DNA of 64,000 nucleotides, taken from positions 29,140 through 93,139 of the forward strand of contig JANWXW010000048.1 of NCBI GenBank assembly GCA_025057315.1. The letters are read 5' to 3'. Positions 29,460 through 40,531 of the stretch are shown here, in pieces. This DNA comes from Myxococcota bacterium. GTDB taxonomy: Bacteria > Myxococcota_A > Polyangia > Palsa-1104 > JAEUJZ01. The notes beneath the pieces were generated by a model that had not been told where the DNA came from, ran no database searches, and saw only the letters and a list, made by a program, of their open reading frames with translations. The first letter of the stretch is position 1, and each line of letters begins with the position of its first letter. Position numbers and translations under genes: made by a program.

Positions 29460-30788
29460 ATGGAAGATCTTCCCAAGACCCGCCTGGAGCCCATTGTCCC
29501 CACTGTACATCTGAGCCAGTGCAAGCTGGTGATCCTGCGTGGCCCCCAGCGGGGCCGCGAGTTCATCATTGCCCGGGACGTCATCCGCGTGGGCAAAAAC
29601 GAGGACAACGACCTGGTCCTGACCGAGGAGACGGTGAGCCGGGTCCACTTCGAAATCGTGCGCGATGCCAAAGGCTACCTGCTGCGTGACCTGCACTCGA
29701 CCAACGGCACCTTCCTGGACGGTGCTGAGATCCGCGAGGCCTACCTCCGCCCGGGCAGTGTCATCACCGCCGGCACGGTCCAGCTGAAGTTCCAGCCTTA
29801 CGAGGAGCGTATCGAGATCCTGCCTTCCGAAAAAGAGTCCTTTGGCCCGCTGCTGGGACGATCGCTGCGGATGCGCGAGATCTTCGGCCTCCTGGAGCGC
29901 ATTGCGCCCACCGAGGCCACCGTGCTCATCGAGGGGGAGACCGGCACGGGCAAGGACCTGGTGGCTCACACCATCCACCAGCACTCGCGCCGTCGCGAGG
30001 GCCCTTTTATCGTCGTGGACTGTGGCGCGGTGGCGCCCAATCTCATCGAGAGTGAGCTGTTCGGCCACGAAAAGGGCGCTTTCACCGGCGCTACCACCAC
30101 GCGCCAGGGAGCCTTCGAGCTGGCCCACACCGGCACCTTGTTCCTCGACGAGCTGGATGAGCTGCCGTTGGACCTCCAGCCCAAGCTGCTGCGCGTGCTG
30201 GAGCAGCGCGAGATTCGCCGCGTCGGCGGCAGCCGGACGCTCAAGGTGGACATCCGCGTCATCGCGGCCACCAAGCACGACCTGCGCCGGGAGGTGGAGC
30301 GAGGCAAGTTTCGCGAGGACCTGTTCTTCCGGCTCTCGGTGGTACCGGTGCGCCTGCCCCCCCTGCGAGAGCGCAAGGAGGACCTGCCCCTGCTGGCACG
30401 GTCGTTCCTCAGCCGCATCGCTGGCGAGGGAGGGCAGGTGCCGCAGCTAGACGATCGCTTTTTGAACATGCTCATGGCCCACGACTGGCCGGGAAACATC
30501 CGCGAGCTGCGCAATGTCATCGAGCGCGGCGTGGTGTTGGGCGAGCCACGCCTCATCGATATGCCTAGCTCCGGCCATTCCGACCACGCTGCGGAGCCGA
30601 TGCCGGAGTTCGACGCCAACCTGTCCTATCGGCAGAACAAAGAGCGCTGGGAAGATGCCTTCGAGCGCCGCTACCTCCGCTGGCTGATGCTCCGTAGCGA
30701 CCGCAACATCAGTCGCGCCGCCCGCGAGGCGGACATGGACCGTAAGTACCTGCACAAGCTGCTCAAGAAGCACCATCTGGTAAGCTGA
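29460..30788 (+). CDS. FHA-domain sigma54-dependent transcriptional activator
   Basis: 442 residues. An N-terminal FHA domain (about 22-115: phosphothreonine-binding, key [24 protein letters not shown]) would read a Ser/Thr kinase signal. The central AAA+ domain (about 130-370) has Walker A GETGTGKD, the sigma54 contact loop GAFTGA, and Walker [11 protein letters not shown]. The C-terminal Fis-type helix-turn-helix ([24 protein letters not shown] is abridged to [13 protein letters not shown]) binds DNA. It activates sigma54 promoters of unknown targets; the two PilT-type ATPase genes follow on the same strand. TAACAT lies a few bases before a probable transcription start upstream. Confidence 0.92.
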   Translation: MEDLPKTRLEPIVPTVHLSQCKLVILRGPQRGREFIIARDVIRVGKNEDNDLVLTEETVSRVHFEIVRDAKGYLLRDLHSTNGTFLDGAEIREAYLRPGSVITAGTVQLKFQPYEERIEILPSEKESFGPLLGRSLRMREIFGLLERIAPTEATVLIEGETGTGKDLVAHTIHQHSRRREGPFIVVDCGAVAPNLIESELFGHEKGAFTGATTTRQGAFELAHTGTLFLDELDELPLDLQPKLLRVLEQREIRRVGGSRTLKVDIRVIAATKHDLRREVERGKFREDLFFRLSVVPVRLPPLRERKEDLPLLARSFLSRIAGEGGQVPQLDDRFLNMLMAHDWPGNIRELRNVIERGVVLGEPRLIDMPSSGHSDHAAEPMPEFDANLSYRQNKERWEDAFERRYLRWLMLRSDRNISRAAREADMDRKYLHKLLKKHHLVS

Positions 30789-30815
30789 GCGCCGAGCCCA
30801 CCTACCCCTGCCTCG

Positions 30816-30845
30816 TTGCCTCCCCTTGCCCGCCCCTTATATAAT
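30816..30845 (+). promoter_or_regulatory. Promoter of the first PilT-like gene
   Basis: TTGCCT (30816-30821), an 18-bp spacer and TATAAT (30840-30845). The predicted leader is about 70 nt and GC-rich; GCCCCC near 30854 can pair with GGGGGC near 30888. GAGGAG precedes the ATG at 30921. Confidence 0.5.
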
Positions 30846-30920
30846 GGACTGGCCGCCCCCGTCGCTCCGATCCGGCGGGGCCCTTCGGGGGCGAACCTCT
30901 ATGCGAGGAGTTCCCGCCAG

Positions 30921-31997
30921 ATGGCCAAGATTGATGCCTTCTTCAAGCTGATGTTCGATCACGGCGCCTCGGACCTCCACCTCTCGGCCGGCAACCAGCC
31001 GATCATCCGGCTCCACGGTGAGCTCGAGCGCATCAAGTACAAGGTGCTCGACAATGACGAGCTCAAGGCGATGCTCTACGAGATCGCGCCGGAGGCCAAA
31101 ATCAAGCAGTTCGAGGAGACCGGCGACGTCGACTTCGGCTACGAGATCCCCGGCATGGCCCGGTTCCGTGCCAACTTCTTCCAGCAAAAGTGGGGCGTGG
31201 GCGCGGTCTTCCGCCAAATCCCTAGCAAGGTGCTCACTGCCGACGAGCTGGGCCTGCCGCCCATTCTCAAGAAGGTCGCGATGCTCAAAAAGGGTCTGGT
31301 GCTGGTCACCGGCCCCACTGGTTCGGGCAAGTCCACCACCTTGGCGGCGATGATCGATTATGCCAACAAGAACCGCCGCGACCACATCATCACCATCGAG
31401 GACCCCATCGAGTTCGTTCACCAGAGCCAGGGCTGCCTGGTCAACCACCGCGAGGTTGGCCAGCACACCCGGTCCTTCTCCGCCGCCTTGCGCGGTGCTC
31501 TCCGCGAGGACCCCGACATCATCCTGGTCGGCGAGATGCGCGACCTAGAGACCATCCGCCTGGCCTGCGAGGCAGCTGCCACGGGCCACCTGGTGTTTGG
31601 CACTCTGCATACCATCAACGCCGCCAAGACCGTCGATCGCGTCATCGAGGTCTTTCCCGCCGAGGAACAGGCGCAGATCCGCAACACGCTCTCTACCAGC
31701 CTCCGCTGCGTCGTTGCGCAGAACCTGTTCAAGCGCATCGACAAAAAGGGTCGCTGCGCGGCGCTGGAGATTCTTATCTGCCATGCCGGCGTCGGCAACC
31801 TCATCCGCGAGGGCAAGACTGTGCAGATCCCGTCCATGATCCAGGTCGGCAAGAAGTACGGCATGCAGACGCTAGACGATGCCATCGCCGCCCTGCTGGA
31901 GAAAAAGTGGATCTCGCCGGAGGAGGCGTACGACAAGTGCATCGACAAGAACCGCTTCGTGCAGTTCCTTAAGACCCCGCCTGACGACTTCGCCTAA
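30921..31997 (+). CDS. pilT: PilT-type twitching ATPase
   Basis: The 358-residue hexameric ATPase drives type IV pilus retraction at the inner membrane. It has the PilT N-terminal domain (SDLHLSAGNQP near 17), Walker A GPTGSGKST near 131, Asp box ITIEDPIEFVH, Walker B IILVGEMRD near 200, and His box GTLHTINAAKT. Length is standard. GAGGAG precedes the ATG. A second PilT-like gene follows after 24 bp, so both are probably one operon. PilT sits at about 25-kb distance from the pilF/pilW-like gene; no pilin or PilB/C/D is in the window. Confidence 0.92.
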   Translation: MAKIDAFFKLMFDHGASDLHLSAGNQPIIRLHGELERIKYKVLDNDELKAMLYEIAPEAKIKQFEETGDVDFGYEIPGMARFRANFFQQKWGVGAVFRQIPSKVLTADELGLPPILKKVAMLKKGLVLVTGPTGSGKSTTLAAMIDYANKNRRDHIITIEDPIEFVHQSQGCLVNHREVGQHTRSFSAALRGALREDPDIILVGEMRDLETIRLACEAAATGHLVFGTLHTINAAKTVDRVIEVFPAEEQAQIRNTLSTSLRCVVAQNLFKRIDKKGRCAALEILICHAGVGNLIREGKTVQIPSMIQVGKKYGMQTLDDAIAALLEKKWISPEEAYDKCIDKNRFVQFLKTPPDDFA

Positions 31998-32021
31998 GCC
32001 CCCTCCCCAGGGAGGTTCCCG

Positions 32022-33200
32022 ATGCGCAAGGCCGAGATTGAGCACCTGTTGGGCACGATGCTGGACTCCCATCCCAACGTCTCCGACCTGAACATCACGG
32101 TCAATCGGCCGTTGCAGGTGGAGTCGGCCGGTCAGCTCGTGCCGGTCCAGACCAGCCCACCCATCGAGAACCTGACCCCGTTTCAGACCGAAATTTTCGC
32201 GCTCAACCTCATCGGTAACGACCGCCGCCTGTGCCAGCAGCTGGTGGAGCAGGGCTCGTGCGATGCGAGCTACCAGCTGCAGCAGCGCGCCCGCTTCCGC
32301 GTGAACATCTTCTCTCAACGCGGCCACTACTCGTTGGTGCTGCGCAAGCTGGAGACCCGCATTCCGACGATGGCAGAACTCAAGCTGCCGCCGGCCTTTT
32401 CTCTAATGACCGAGGAGAAAAATGGGCTCATCTTGGTCACAGGCGCCACCGGGTCGGGCAAATCTACCACGCTAGCAGCCCTCATCAACGAGATCAACAT
32501 GACCAAGGCCCTCCACATCGTCACGTTGGAGGACCCGATTGAGTTTGTTCACCCCAATCTGCGTGCCACCATCAACCAGCGCGAACTCGGCACTGACTAC
32601 GACAGCTTCGCTAGCGGCCTGCGCGCCGCCCTGCGCCAGGCACCCAAGATCATCCTGGTGGGCGAGATGCGCGACCGCGAGACCATCGAGCTGGGCATGA
32701 AGGCTGCCGAGACCGGACACCTGGTGCTCAGCACCCTGCACACAGTAGACGCCGGGCAGGCCATTGGCCGCATCGTGGGCATGTTCGACCAGGAAGAGGA
32801 AAAGCAGGTCCGCATGCGCCTGGCCGACACCATTCGCTGGATTGTCGGCCAGCGCCTATTGCCCAAGATTGGCGGAGGCCGGGTCGCCGTCCACGACATC
32901 CTGCGCAACAACATTCGCACCAAGGAGTCGATTCTGCTGGGTGAGTCCGAGGGCAAGACGTTTTACGAGATCCAGGAACAGAGCCGCTCCACCTACCACA
33001 TGCAGACCTTTGACCAGGCCATCAGCCAGGCCTATGAGGACGGCCTGATCACCGAGGAGACGGCGGTGGCCTATGCCACGCGCAAGGCGGTCGTTATGCG
33101 CACCATTGACCGCATCAAGCAGAGCCGCGGGGAGAAGACCACCGACGTGGAGGGGATCCGCATCGACACCGACTACCACAAACTCCTCAAGAAGAAGTAA
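32022..33200 (+). CDS. Second PilT/PilU-type ATPase
   Basis: The 392-residue paralogue has Walker A GATGSGKST near residue 143, LEDPIEFVHP, Walker B IILVGEMRD near 210 and STLHTVDAGQ. Its N-terminus is shorter in the PilT ASDLH region (VSDLNITVNRP) and the C-terminus carries a long charged tail (IRIDTDYHKLLKKK). GGGAGG precedes the ATG. It may act as a PilU-like helper to PilT or as a separate motor; the sequence alone does not decide. It is 5 bp ahead of the zinc-ribbon gene. Confidence 0.85.
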   Translation: MRKAEIEHLLGTMLDSHPNVSDLNITVNRPLQVESAGQLVPVQTSPPIENLTPFQTEIFALNLIGNDRRLCQQLVEQGSCDASYQLQQRARFRVNIFSQRGHYSLVLRKLETRIPTMAELKLPPAFSLMTEEKNGLILVTGATGSGKSTTLAALINEINMTKALHIVTLEDPIEFVHPNLRATINQRELGTDYDSFASGLRAALRQAPKIILVGEMRDRETIELGMKAAETGHLVLSTLHTVDAGQAIGRIVGMFDQEEEKQVRMRLADTIRWIVGQRLLPKIGGGRVAVHDILRNNIRTKESILLGESEGKTFYEIQEQSRSTYHMQTFDQAISQAYEDGLITEETAVAYATRKAVVMRTIDRIKQSRGEKTTDVEGIRIDTDYHKLLKKK

Positions 33201-33205
33201 GCGCC

Positions 33206-33910
33206 ATGGAGATCACCTGCCCGGCCTGCCAGACGCGCTTTGCGCTGCCTGCGGCGCGCATCCCCCGCACCCCTTTCCGTGTGGCCTGCGGCAAGTGCCG
33301 CCACCAGTTCCTGGTGCATCCTGCCGAGGCGAGCCAGGCCGCTCCCAGCGCCACCTCGCCTGGAGGACTGCCTGCCACCGGAGCGGGCCCCCCACCTGCT
33401 GCAGGACCAGCGCCGGGCGGAGGGAGGACCGAGGAAGCCCGGGAGATCCAGCCTCCACCCTTAGAGGAGTTCCAGGAGGGCTTGCGTCTGGCTCTTGTCT
33501 GCGATGACCAGCCGGAGCGGCGGGAAGCGGTGTGCGCCGCGCTGCGGGAGCTCGACTTCAAGCCCCACATCGCGCCCCGGCCCAGAGAAGCCCTGGCCTG
33601 GATTTATCAGTGCCGCTACCAGCTGCTGTTACTGCACGAGGACTTTGGCGCCACACCGGGCACCGAGAGCCCCCTGCTGCTGGGCCTGGCGCCCCTGCCC
33701 ATGGCGCAGCGTCGCCACATCTGCGTCGGCCTGTACGGCAAGGCGCTGCGCACCATGGACCATGCCGCTGCCTTCCACAAGAGTGTGCATTTTGTGTTTA
33801 ACGAGCGCGACCTGCCCCGCGTCAAGAGCATCGTGCGCAGCGCCCTGGCAGACAACGACCAGTTCTACCGGGTCTTTCGCGAGGTCCTGGCCCAGGTTGG
33901 CCGCATCTGA
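33206..33910 (+). CDS. MJ0042-type zinc ribbon fused to a degenerate receiver domain
   Basis: 234 residues: N-terminal zinc ribbon (CPAC...CGKC, residues 5-31), a Pro/Ala linker, then a receiver-like fold (about 90-225: LRLALVCDDQPERREAVCAAL, YQLLLLHEDF, HICVGLYGKALRTMDHAAAF). The Asp pair of the acidic pocket (CDD) is there, but the phosphoacceptor Asp has no clear match; HEDFG stands at that strand. A phosphorylation-independent output is likely. It follows the second PilT-like gene after 5 bp and may be part of that operon, perhaps as a regulator of motility. Confidence 0.65.
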   Translation: MEITCPACQTRFALPAARIPRTPFRVACGKCRHQFLVHPAEASQAAPSATSPGGLPATGAGPPPAAGPAPGGGRTEEAREIQPPPLEEFQEGLRLALVCDDQPERREAVCAALRELDFKPHIAPRPREALAWIYQCRYQLLLLHEDFGATPGTESPLLLGLAPLPMAQRRHICVGLYGKALRTMDHAAAFHKSVHFVFNERDLPRVKSIVRSALADNDQFYRVFREVLAQVGRI

Positions 33911-33929
33911 CCGTGGTATACGAAGGAGC

Positions 33930-34670
33930 ATGCGAGCCACCATCGCCCTGCTCCTGTGTGCCCTGCCGGTCTGGGCCGACGACCGGGCCGACTTTGGCGG
34001 CACGTGCCACCCGCCGGTGCTGGGCATCATCGATCCCGACTGGCAAGAGGAGGCCCGGCGTTTTAAAGAAAGCGCCTTACGCGCCTTTGCCCGGCACGGA
34101 GAGGGCGAGGCGGGTGCACGGCGCCAGCTCCGGGTCGCGGTGCATCTGGCCGAGACCACGCGGGTGAGCGCATACGACATCATTCAGCTGACGCGAGAGC
34201 TGCTGCTGCGTGGCCTGCGCGGCCGCGAGCTGGATACCCTCCGCGCCGCCGCGCTCGATGCCCAGACGGCGCTGGGGGCGGAGGGTGCCACGCGCTTTGT
34301 GCGCGCCGTGCTGGCCGTGCGCGCGCGTCCCCTGGTGGGGGAGGCGGATCTGGCCGACCTAGAAGAGCTGCTAGGCCAGCCGGTGCTGCGGGAGGCCTTG
34401 GGCCGTCGGCTGGGCGCCCGCACCCCCGAGGCCCAGCAGGAGCTGGCCAGCCAGCGTCTGCGCCAGGGCGTCGCGGGGGCGGTTGTCGAAGGCGCAGCCC
34501 TGGACGCCCTGCTGCGCAGGGTTGGCCACACCGAGTTCGGTGCCGCGGCGCGGGCCTCGCTCGGCGCGTGCATCAGCGCCATGAGCCGCAGCTGCACGCG
34601 CCGCGAGGCCGAAGAGCACTGCAAGTCCACGCCGCGGCCCTATCTGGAGCTGCTACAAAAGGACCTGTGA
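33930..34670 (+). CDS. Secreted alpha-helical protein of unknown function
   Basis: The 246-residue product begins with a signal peptide (about 1-16, ending VWAD). GAAGGAG stands just before the ATG. The mature part has a conserved-looking CHPPVLGIIDPDW near the N-terminus and four cysteines near the C-terminus (ACISAMSRSCTRREAEEHCK, shown abridged). The rest is helical and Leu/Arg-rich. No family recognised. It follows the zinc-ribbon gene after 19 bp. Confidence 0.65.
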   Translation: MRATIALLLCALPVWADDRADFGGTCHPPVLGIIDPDWQEEARRFKESALRAFARHGEGEAGARRQLRVAVHLAETTRVSAYDIIQLTRELLLRGLRGRELDTLRAAALDAQTALGAEGATRFVRAVLAVRARPLVGEADLADLEELLGQPVLREALGRRLGARTPEAQQELASQRLRQGVAGAVVEGAALDALLRRVGHTEFGAAARASLGACISAMSRSCTRREAEEHCKSTPRPYLELLQKDL

Positions 34671-34679
34671 GAAGGACCT

Positions 34680-35159
34680 GTGAGGCCCGCCCTGCACAAC
34701 CTAGAGCGCGTGCTGCGAACCCTGCACCGCGCCCGGCAGTTGTACTGGCGCCTGCTAGAGCCACCCATGTTGGGTGTTCGAGCACTCATCCTAGATGGCG
34801 ATGGCGCCTCTGTGATGCTCGTGCGACACACCTACCTGGATGGATGGTACCTGCCCGGCGGCCGCGTAGACCGCGGCGAGACGGCTGAGCAGGCCCTGCG
34901 CCGCGAGGTAGCCGAAGAGTGCGGCCTCCAGGTGGAGGCGGCTCGGCTACTAGGCATCTACAACAACGCCGAGGTCAACCGCAACGATCACATTCTGTTG
35001 TTCAGCGTGGATCGCTTCACCGCCGCAGGCCGCCCGCGGTGGCTGGAGATCGCCGAGGCACGCTTCTTCCCTCTGGAGGCGCTGCCAGAGGGGACTACCC
35101 CAGCAACCCGGCGCCGCCTAGCCGAGCATGCGCGCGCCGAGTTCGGCGGGGTCTGGTAG
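34680..35159 (+). CDS. Nudix hydrolase
   Basis: 159 residues with a complete Nudix box, GGRVDRGETAEQALRREVAE followed by ECG (G-x5-E-x7-REV-x-EE-x-G), which binds Mg and cleaves nucleoside diphosphate-linked substrates. The substrate is unknown. Start is GTG at 34680; the 13-bp sequence AAGGACCTGTGAG is present twice in tandem around the stop of the previous gene and this start. It converges with the gene at 35164; the two stops lie within the palindrome TAGCCGGCTA. Confidence 0.9.
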   Translation: MRPALHNLERVLRTLHRARQLYWRLLEPPMLGVRALILDGDGASVMLVRHTYLDGWYLPGGRVDRGETAEQALRREVAEECGLQVEAARLLGIYNNAEVNRNDHILLFSVDRFTAAGRPRWLEIAEARFFPLEALPEGTTPATRRRLAEHARAEFGGVW

Positions 35160-35166
35160 CCGGCTA
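35157..35166. other. Palindrome holding both stop codons
   Basis: TAGCCGGCTA is a perfect 10-bp palindrome: its first TAG is the Nudix stop and its last CTA is the stop of the convergent gene read on the other strand. Confidence 0.6.
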
Positions 35167-35634
35167 GGGGCTTGCTACCACCAGCAGGCTTTGTACGTCG
35201 CCAACGCTGGACACCTCCACGACGCCAGCGATGAAGCCGCTGCTGCTCTCGCCTCCAATGAGGCGGCGCACGTTGGTCTGCTGGCCGAACTCGTCAAAGG
35301 CCGTGCAGTTGATGCCCACCGGCTTGTGAACCAGCGTGTCGAAGAAGCCGCGACGCGACACCTCGCAGTCGAACTCGTCGCTGGCCTTGCGCTCGTCCAA
35401 CGAGCAGAGCACCGTCCGCTTGAGCGGGTGCGGGATATGCAAGTTCTGCCATTGGATCGTGTAGCGGCAGGAGGTCCCTACGTCCACGACGCGGTTGCGC
35501 ACACGCCAGGTGCCGACCATGTTGCCCTCAAAGCGAACCCTGTACAGCTTCGCCGTATCCAGTGCCATGGCCGGCTCGCTAGCAAGCACCGGCGACAGCA
35601 GGGCCGCTGCCATGATGAACCATTTCGTGTGCAT
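35164..35634 (-). CDS. Secreted orphan protein
   Basis: A 156-residue protein with a signal peptide (about 1-24, ending PAMALD). The mature part is rich in beta strands with four Cys (GTSCRYTIQ, VLCSLDER, FDCEVSRR, GINCTAFDEF) likely to form disulfides. No family recognised. AAGGAGGT is a perfect Shine-Dalgarno nine bases before the ATG at 35634, unlike most starts in this window. A longer in-frame start is possible but would add an unsupported 71 residues. Confidence 0.65.
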   Translation of the reverse strand: MHTKWFIMAAALLSPVLASEPAMALDTAKLYRVRFEGNMVGTWRVRNRVVDVGTSCRYTIQWQNLHIPHPLKRTVLCSLDERKASDEFDCEVSRRGFFDTLVHKPVGINCTAFDEFGQQTNVRRLIGGESSSGFIAGVVEVSSVGDVQSLLVVASP

Positions 35635-35988
35635 CAAGTACCTCCTTGGTGAATCCTCCGCGGCGGCAGAGACCGTTGCTGCCAGCCGCAAAACCAGGGT
35701 AGGAACCCACCTTGCCCAGAGCAAAAAAACCACCCTCGCCACTGCCCAACCACCGCGCTGCAGATGTTCCGCTGGCCGTCCTGTTGCGGCCCTCCAAAGG
35801 GCGTCGCGTCGGCTCCGGCCCCGATGTCGACGGACAATCGATCGCAATTGCGCAATGGTGCGATGGACGCGGATGAGCCCTCTGTGCTGAGGCTGTACAA
35901 GTTGTAACCCCCTCTTGAAGGCGCCCCTTCGTCGAACCGCACGCGGCCTAGCACCCTATGACATAGCACTCTATGATATGATGGCTCT
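35635..35988. promoter_or_regulatory. Divergent 354-bp intergenic region with TATGAT boxes
   Basis: It serves two divergent genes. On the plus side, TATGAT (35972-35977) and TATGAT (35977-35982) overlap; the second lies six bases before GTG 35989, with no Shine-Dalgarno. An uneven direct repeat, CCTATGACATAGCA then CTCTATGATATGAT, surrounds them. The rest is GC-rich with no gene or hairpin that I can support. Confidence 0.45.
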
Positions 35989-37371
35989 GTGCGCGGTCTG
36001 TCTCTGGCCCCGATGCTGGCTCTAGGAACGGCCCTAGGGGCCGGTGGGTGCGGACCGCAGGAGCCTCCATGTCCGGGCCCCTGCGCAACCTTGCGCCTGT
36101 TTGCACCCGAGCTGGGCGAGGTCGTGCTAGACCGGCTGGAGGTGGTTGTTCGTGTCGGCGATGCGCGACGACGCGAGGTAATTCACGATCGGGTCCTGCG
36201 CCTGCCAGGGGTGGTACCACTGGCCATGCCGGAGATGGATCGCGCGCCGGGGCAGCGAGCAGCCCTCTATCTGCGTGCCACTTGGGATGGTGGCCCAGCG
36301 CCCATGCTGCTGACCGGCGCAGTGGAGTGGCAGGGGAAACGGCAGCCCGAACACACCGTGCCCTTGCTGCGCTGTTGCACCACAGAGAGCTGCCCCGGCC
36401 CGGGCGCACGACAGCATGCCGCCATGGCCTTTGACCCGGTGTCGCGTCGTCTGGTGCTCTTTGGTGGCCGGCGCGGCGAGAGGGTGCTGGGCGACACCTG
36501 GGTGTGGGACGGAGGAGCCTGGCAGCTCCTGCCGGCGAGTGACGGACCGGCTCCACGGACTGGCGGAGCTCTGGCCTGGGACCCGCAGCGCGGACGGCTG
36601 CTGCTCTTTGGGGGCGAGGACCGCACAGGCGAGGCCCTGGGGGATTTGTGGGAGTACCTTGGGCCCCCGTCTGGATGGCGGCAGGTCGAGGTGCCGGGGC
36701 CATTGCCCCAGGCGCGGGTTTTTGCCGCATTTTCGACGGCGCCTGTGGAGCGGAGCGAGGGGGGGACAGAGCTGGGTGTGCTCCTGTTTGGCGGGGCGGC
36801 TGGGGGGCAACCCCTGGGCGACACCTGGGTGTGGCTGGGACGAGCCGGTCGCTGGGTCCTGCGCCAGCGCGGTCTGTGCGACGAGCTTGGCACGAGCACC
36901 CCGCTCGGGCCGCCCTGTCGTGCTGGAGCCGCCTTGGCGCTGGCCATGGGCCGGAGCGGACTGGAGGCCCTTCTGGTGGGGGGGGCCGGCCGGCGCACCG
37001 CCGGCGGCTGGATGTACGATGAGCGCGTGTGGCGCTGGGACGGCAGGCAGTGGTGGGAGGCACAGGTGGCCCAGCCCCCAGGCGTGCTCCACCGCCGTGA
37101 CCATCGGCTCGTCCCGCTCGGTGGGTCGCACTTGCTGTTGCTGGGCGGCCAGACCGATGGCCTGGTGCGTCAAGACGCCTTCCGCCTGGATCTAGGCCGA
37201 GGCCTGTTTGTGCCCCAGCTTGGCCTCTCACCCTCTGGACGGGCCGGAGCGGCGGCCGCCCTAGACGAGGAGCGCGGCGAGCTGCTGCTGACCGGCGGGT
37301 GGACAGAGCAGGGCGAGGCGGCCGACACCTGGCTCTACAGCGAGCCTGCGGGCTGGGTGCCGCTGCGCTAA
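35989..37371 (+). CDS. Kelch-repeat lipoprotein
   Basis: A 460-residue lipoprotein (signal peptide with lipobox GAGGC, Cys near residue 21) followed by a beta-propeller of kelch-like repeats: LVLFGGRRGERVLGDTWVWD, LLLFGGEDRTGEALGDLWEY, VLLFGGAAGGQPLGDTWVWL, LLLLGGQTDG and LLLTGGWTEQ. Each repeat pairs a GG with a W/Y in DTWVW. The fold usually mediates binding outside the cell. The role is unknown. Start is GTG 35989: ATG at 35981 runs into a stop. Confidence 0.8.
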   Translation: MRGLSLAPMLALGTALGAGGCGPQEPPCPGPCATLRLFAPELGEVVLDRLEVVVRVGDARRREVIHDRVLRLPGVVPLAMPEMDRAPGQRAALYLRATWDGGPAPMLLTGAVEWQGKRQPEHTVPLLRCCTTESCPGPGARQHAAMAFDPVSRRLVLFGGRRGERVLGDTWVWDGGAWQLLPASDGPAPRTGGALAWDPQRGRLLLFGGEDRTGEALGDLWEYLGPPSGWRQVEVPGPLPQARVFAAFSTAPVERSEGGTELGVLLFGGAAGGQPLGDTWVWLGRAGRWVLRQRGLCDELGTSTPLGPPCRAGAALALAMGRSGLEALLVGGAGRRTAGGWMYDERVWRWDGRQWWEAQVAQPPGVLHRRDHRLVPLGGSHLLLLGGQTDGLVRQDAFRLDLGRGLFVPQLGLSPSGRAGAAAALDEERGELLLTGGWTEQGEAADTWLYSEPAGWVPLR

Positions 37372-37594
37372 AGGGCGCCTTCCGTCCCCAATGCGATGCA
37401 TGTGCGCTTGTGTGTGTGCAGGAAGGAATATCAGCACCTGGGTAGGATGCTGTGTTGTGTCAACACAACCGTCGTAGCCAAAGAAAAAATATATACAGGT
37501 CCTGGTGTTTGATCTGGTCCTACCCAGGCATCTAGGGTATGTTTTTGGGTGCCTCGTGGAGGAGATCAACCAACCATCAAGGTGGAGGGAATCC
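37372..37594 (+). promoter_or_regulatory. Structured regulatory region before the small membrane protein
   Basis: The 223-bp region holds a near-perfect palindrome GTTGTGT-CA-ACACAAC (37454-37469) and an 11-bp perfect inverted repeat, CCTGGGTAGGA (37437-37447) with TCCTACCCAGG (37518-37528), that flanks it. TATATA (37490-37495) is a possible -10. The A/T content is high for this DNA. GGTGGAGGGA before the ATG is the Shine-Dalgarno. Confidence 0.5.
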
Positions 37595-37843
37595 ATGGCG
37601 CTTCAGGGCATTCCACCTCTGGACCTCCAAACCGAGCACCTAGATCGGAGCCAGTACCCCAGCCTCCGGCTCCTGCTGGTGGTGGCGGCCATCATCAGCA
37701 GCCTGCTCATCGTCACGTGGGTCGCACACCGGGACACGTTTGCGGTCAGCGGACAGATGGCCGCCGGACAGCAGGCCTCTCCGGCTCCGCCGGCCGCGGT
37801 CGATCGTGAGCTGATCTCGCGGGCCATCCCGCTGCGGCCCTAG
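37595..37843 (+). CDS. Small single-span membrane protein, 82 aa
   Basis: One membrane helix (about residues 28-47, LLLVVAAIISSLLIVTW) between a short N-terminal part and a Pro/Ala-rich C-terminal tail. No family recognised. GGTGGAGGGA precedes the ATG at 37595; a longer reading frame would add 30 residues that lack any support. Strong regulatory symmetry upstream hints that the small protein is made on demand. Confidence 0.6.
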   Translation: MALQGIPPLDLQTEHLDRSQYPSLRLLLVVAAIISSLLIVTWVAHRDTFAVSGQMAAGQQASPAPPAAVDRELISRAIPLRP

Positions 37844-38536
37844 CGTCTGGGCTGGCTGCCCCTGCGGTCCAGCAGAGGGCACCGGGCCAGGCGTGGGGCG
37901 CAGCCGGCCAGGCAGCGGCGTGGACGCCCGAACAAGGCCCAGCCGCCTTCAGGGGTTGCCGTCTGTGCAACCGCCGCCATCAGGCAGGACCTGAGCAACA
38001 TTTCGCCCGCGGTGTCCATCTGGCTTCCGCGAGCCGTCTGGCAGGCTCCATCGAGCTGTCTACCCGACCGGGAGCAGGTGCACTCCGAACGCACAGCGGC
38101 AGCCGGAGAGGGGGCCTGGCTCCAGCGCACGGAGCCAGCCGCTGATGGGGTGGACATGCGCGAACCGGTTTTGGAGCCCTGTCCAGCGGGGTGTCATCCC
38201 TGCCGCCGAGCCGTCCAGTGCCCTGACGGGTGCGGACAGGTGCTGCCTCATTGGGCAGCTTTTATCCCATATCACCCGATGGGCCTGGGCGATCGCTCCC
38301 CTAGGGTGCCCCATCGCCCCCACAGCGGCGGCGCCAGGAGGTGGGGGCAACGCGGCCTGAACGACGGGCGGAGGCATCCAGGGACAGCCATGGAGCAGAA
38401 GGTGCTCCCCTGCCATCGAGTCGCAGGGGGCCGCCACAGCCAGCGGGCAGGCGCTGGGTCCCAGCTCGCCTGCCAGGGCCCGAACCAGCGACCATCTGGC
38501 CAGAAACAAAAAAACCGAATACCGTCTGTCGTGGTC
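37844..38536. other. 693-bp gap with a strong hairpin
   Basis: No gene is supported: the frames here have the composition of noncoding high-GC DNA. It contains a perfect 8-bp hairpin CTGGCTCC / AGCGCAC / GGAGCCAG (38116-38138), with CAGCGG (38094-38099) able to pair with CCGCTG (38139-38144). A/T-rich AAACAAAAAAACCG lies just before the ATPase gene. It may hold an unrecognised RNA or leader. Confidence 0.45.
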
Positions 38537-40530
<1,994 letters not shown>

Positions 40531-40531
40531 G

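Noticed and set aside
30845..30920. c-di-GMP (GEMM) riboswitch in the pilT leader.
   Set aside because: The conserved GEMM core is not seen; only GC-rich pairing.
38012..38536. Upstream extension of the OppD-type reading frame.
   Set aside because: No ABC similarity or codon pattern; the gene starts at 38537.
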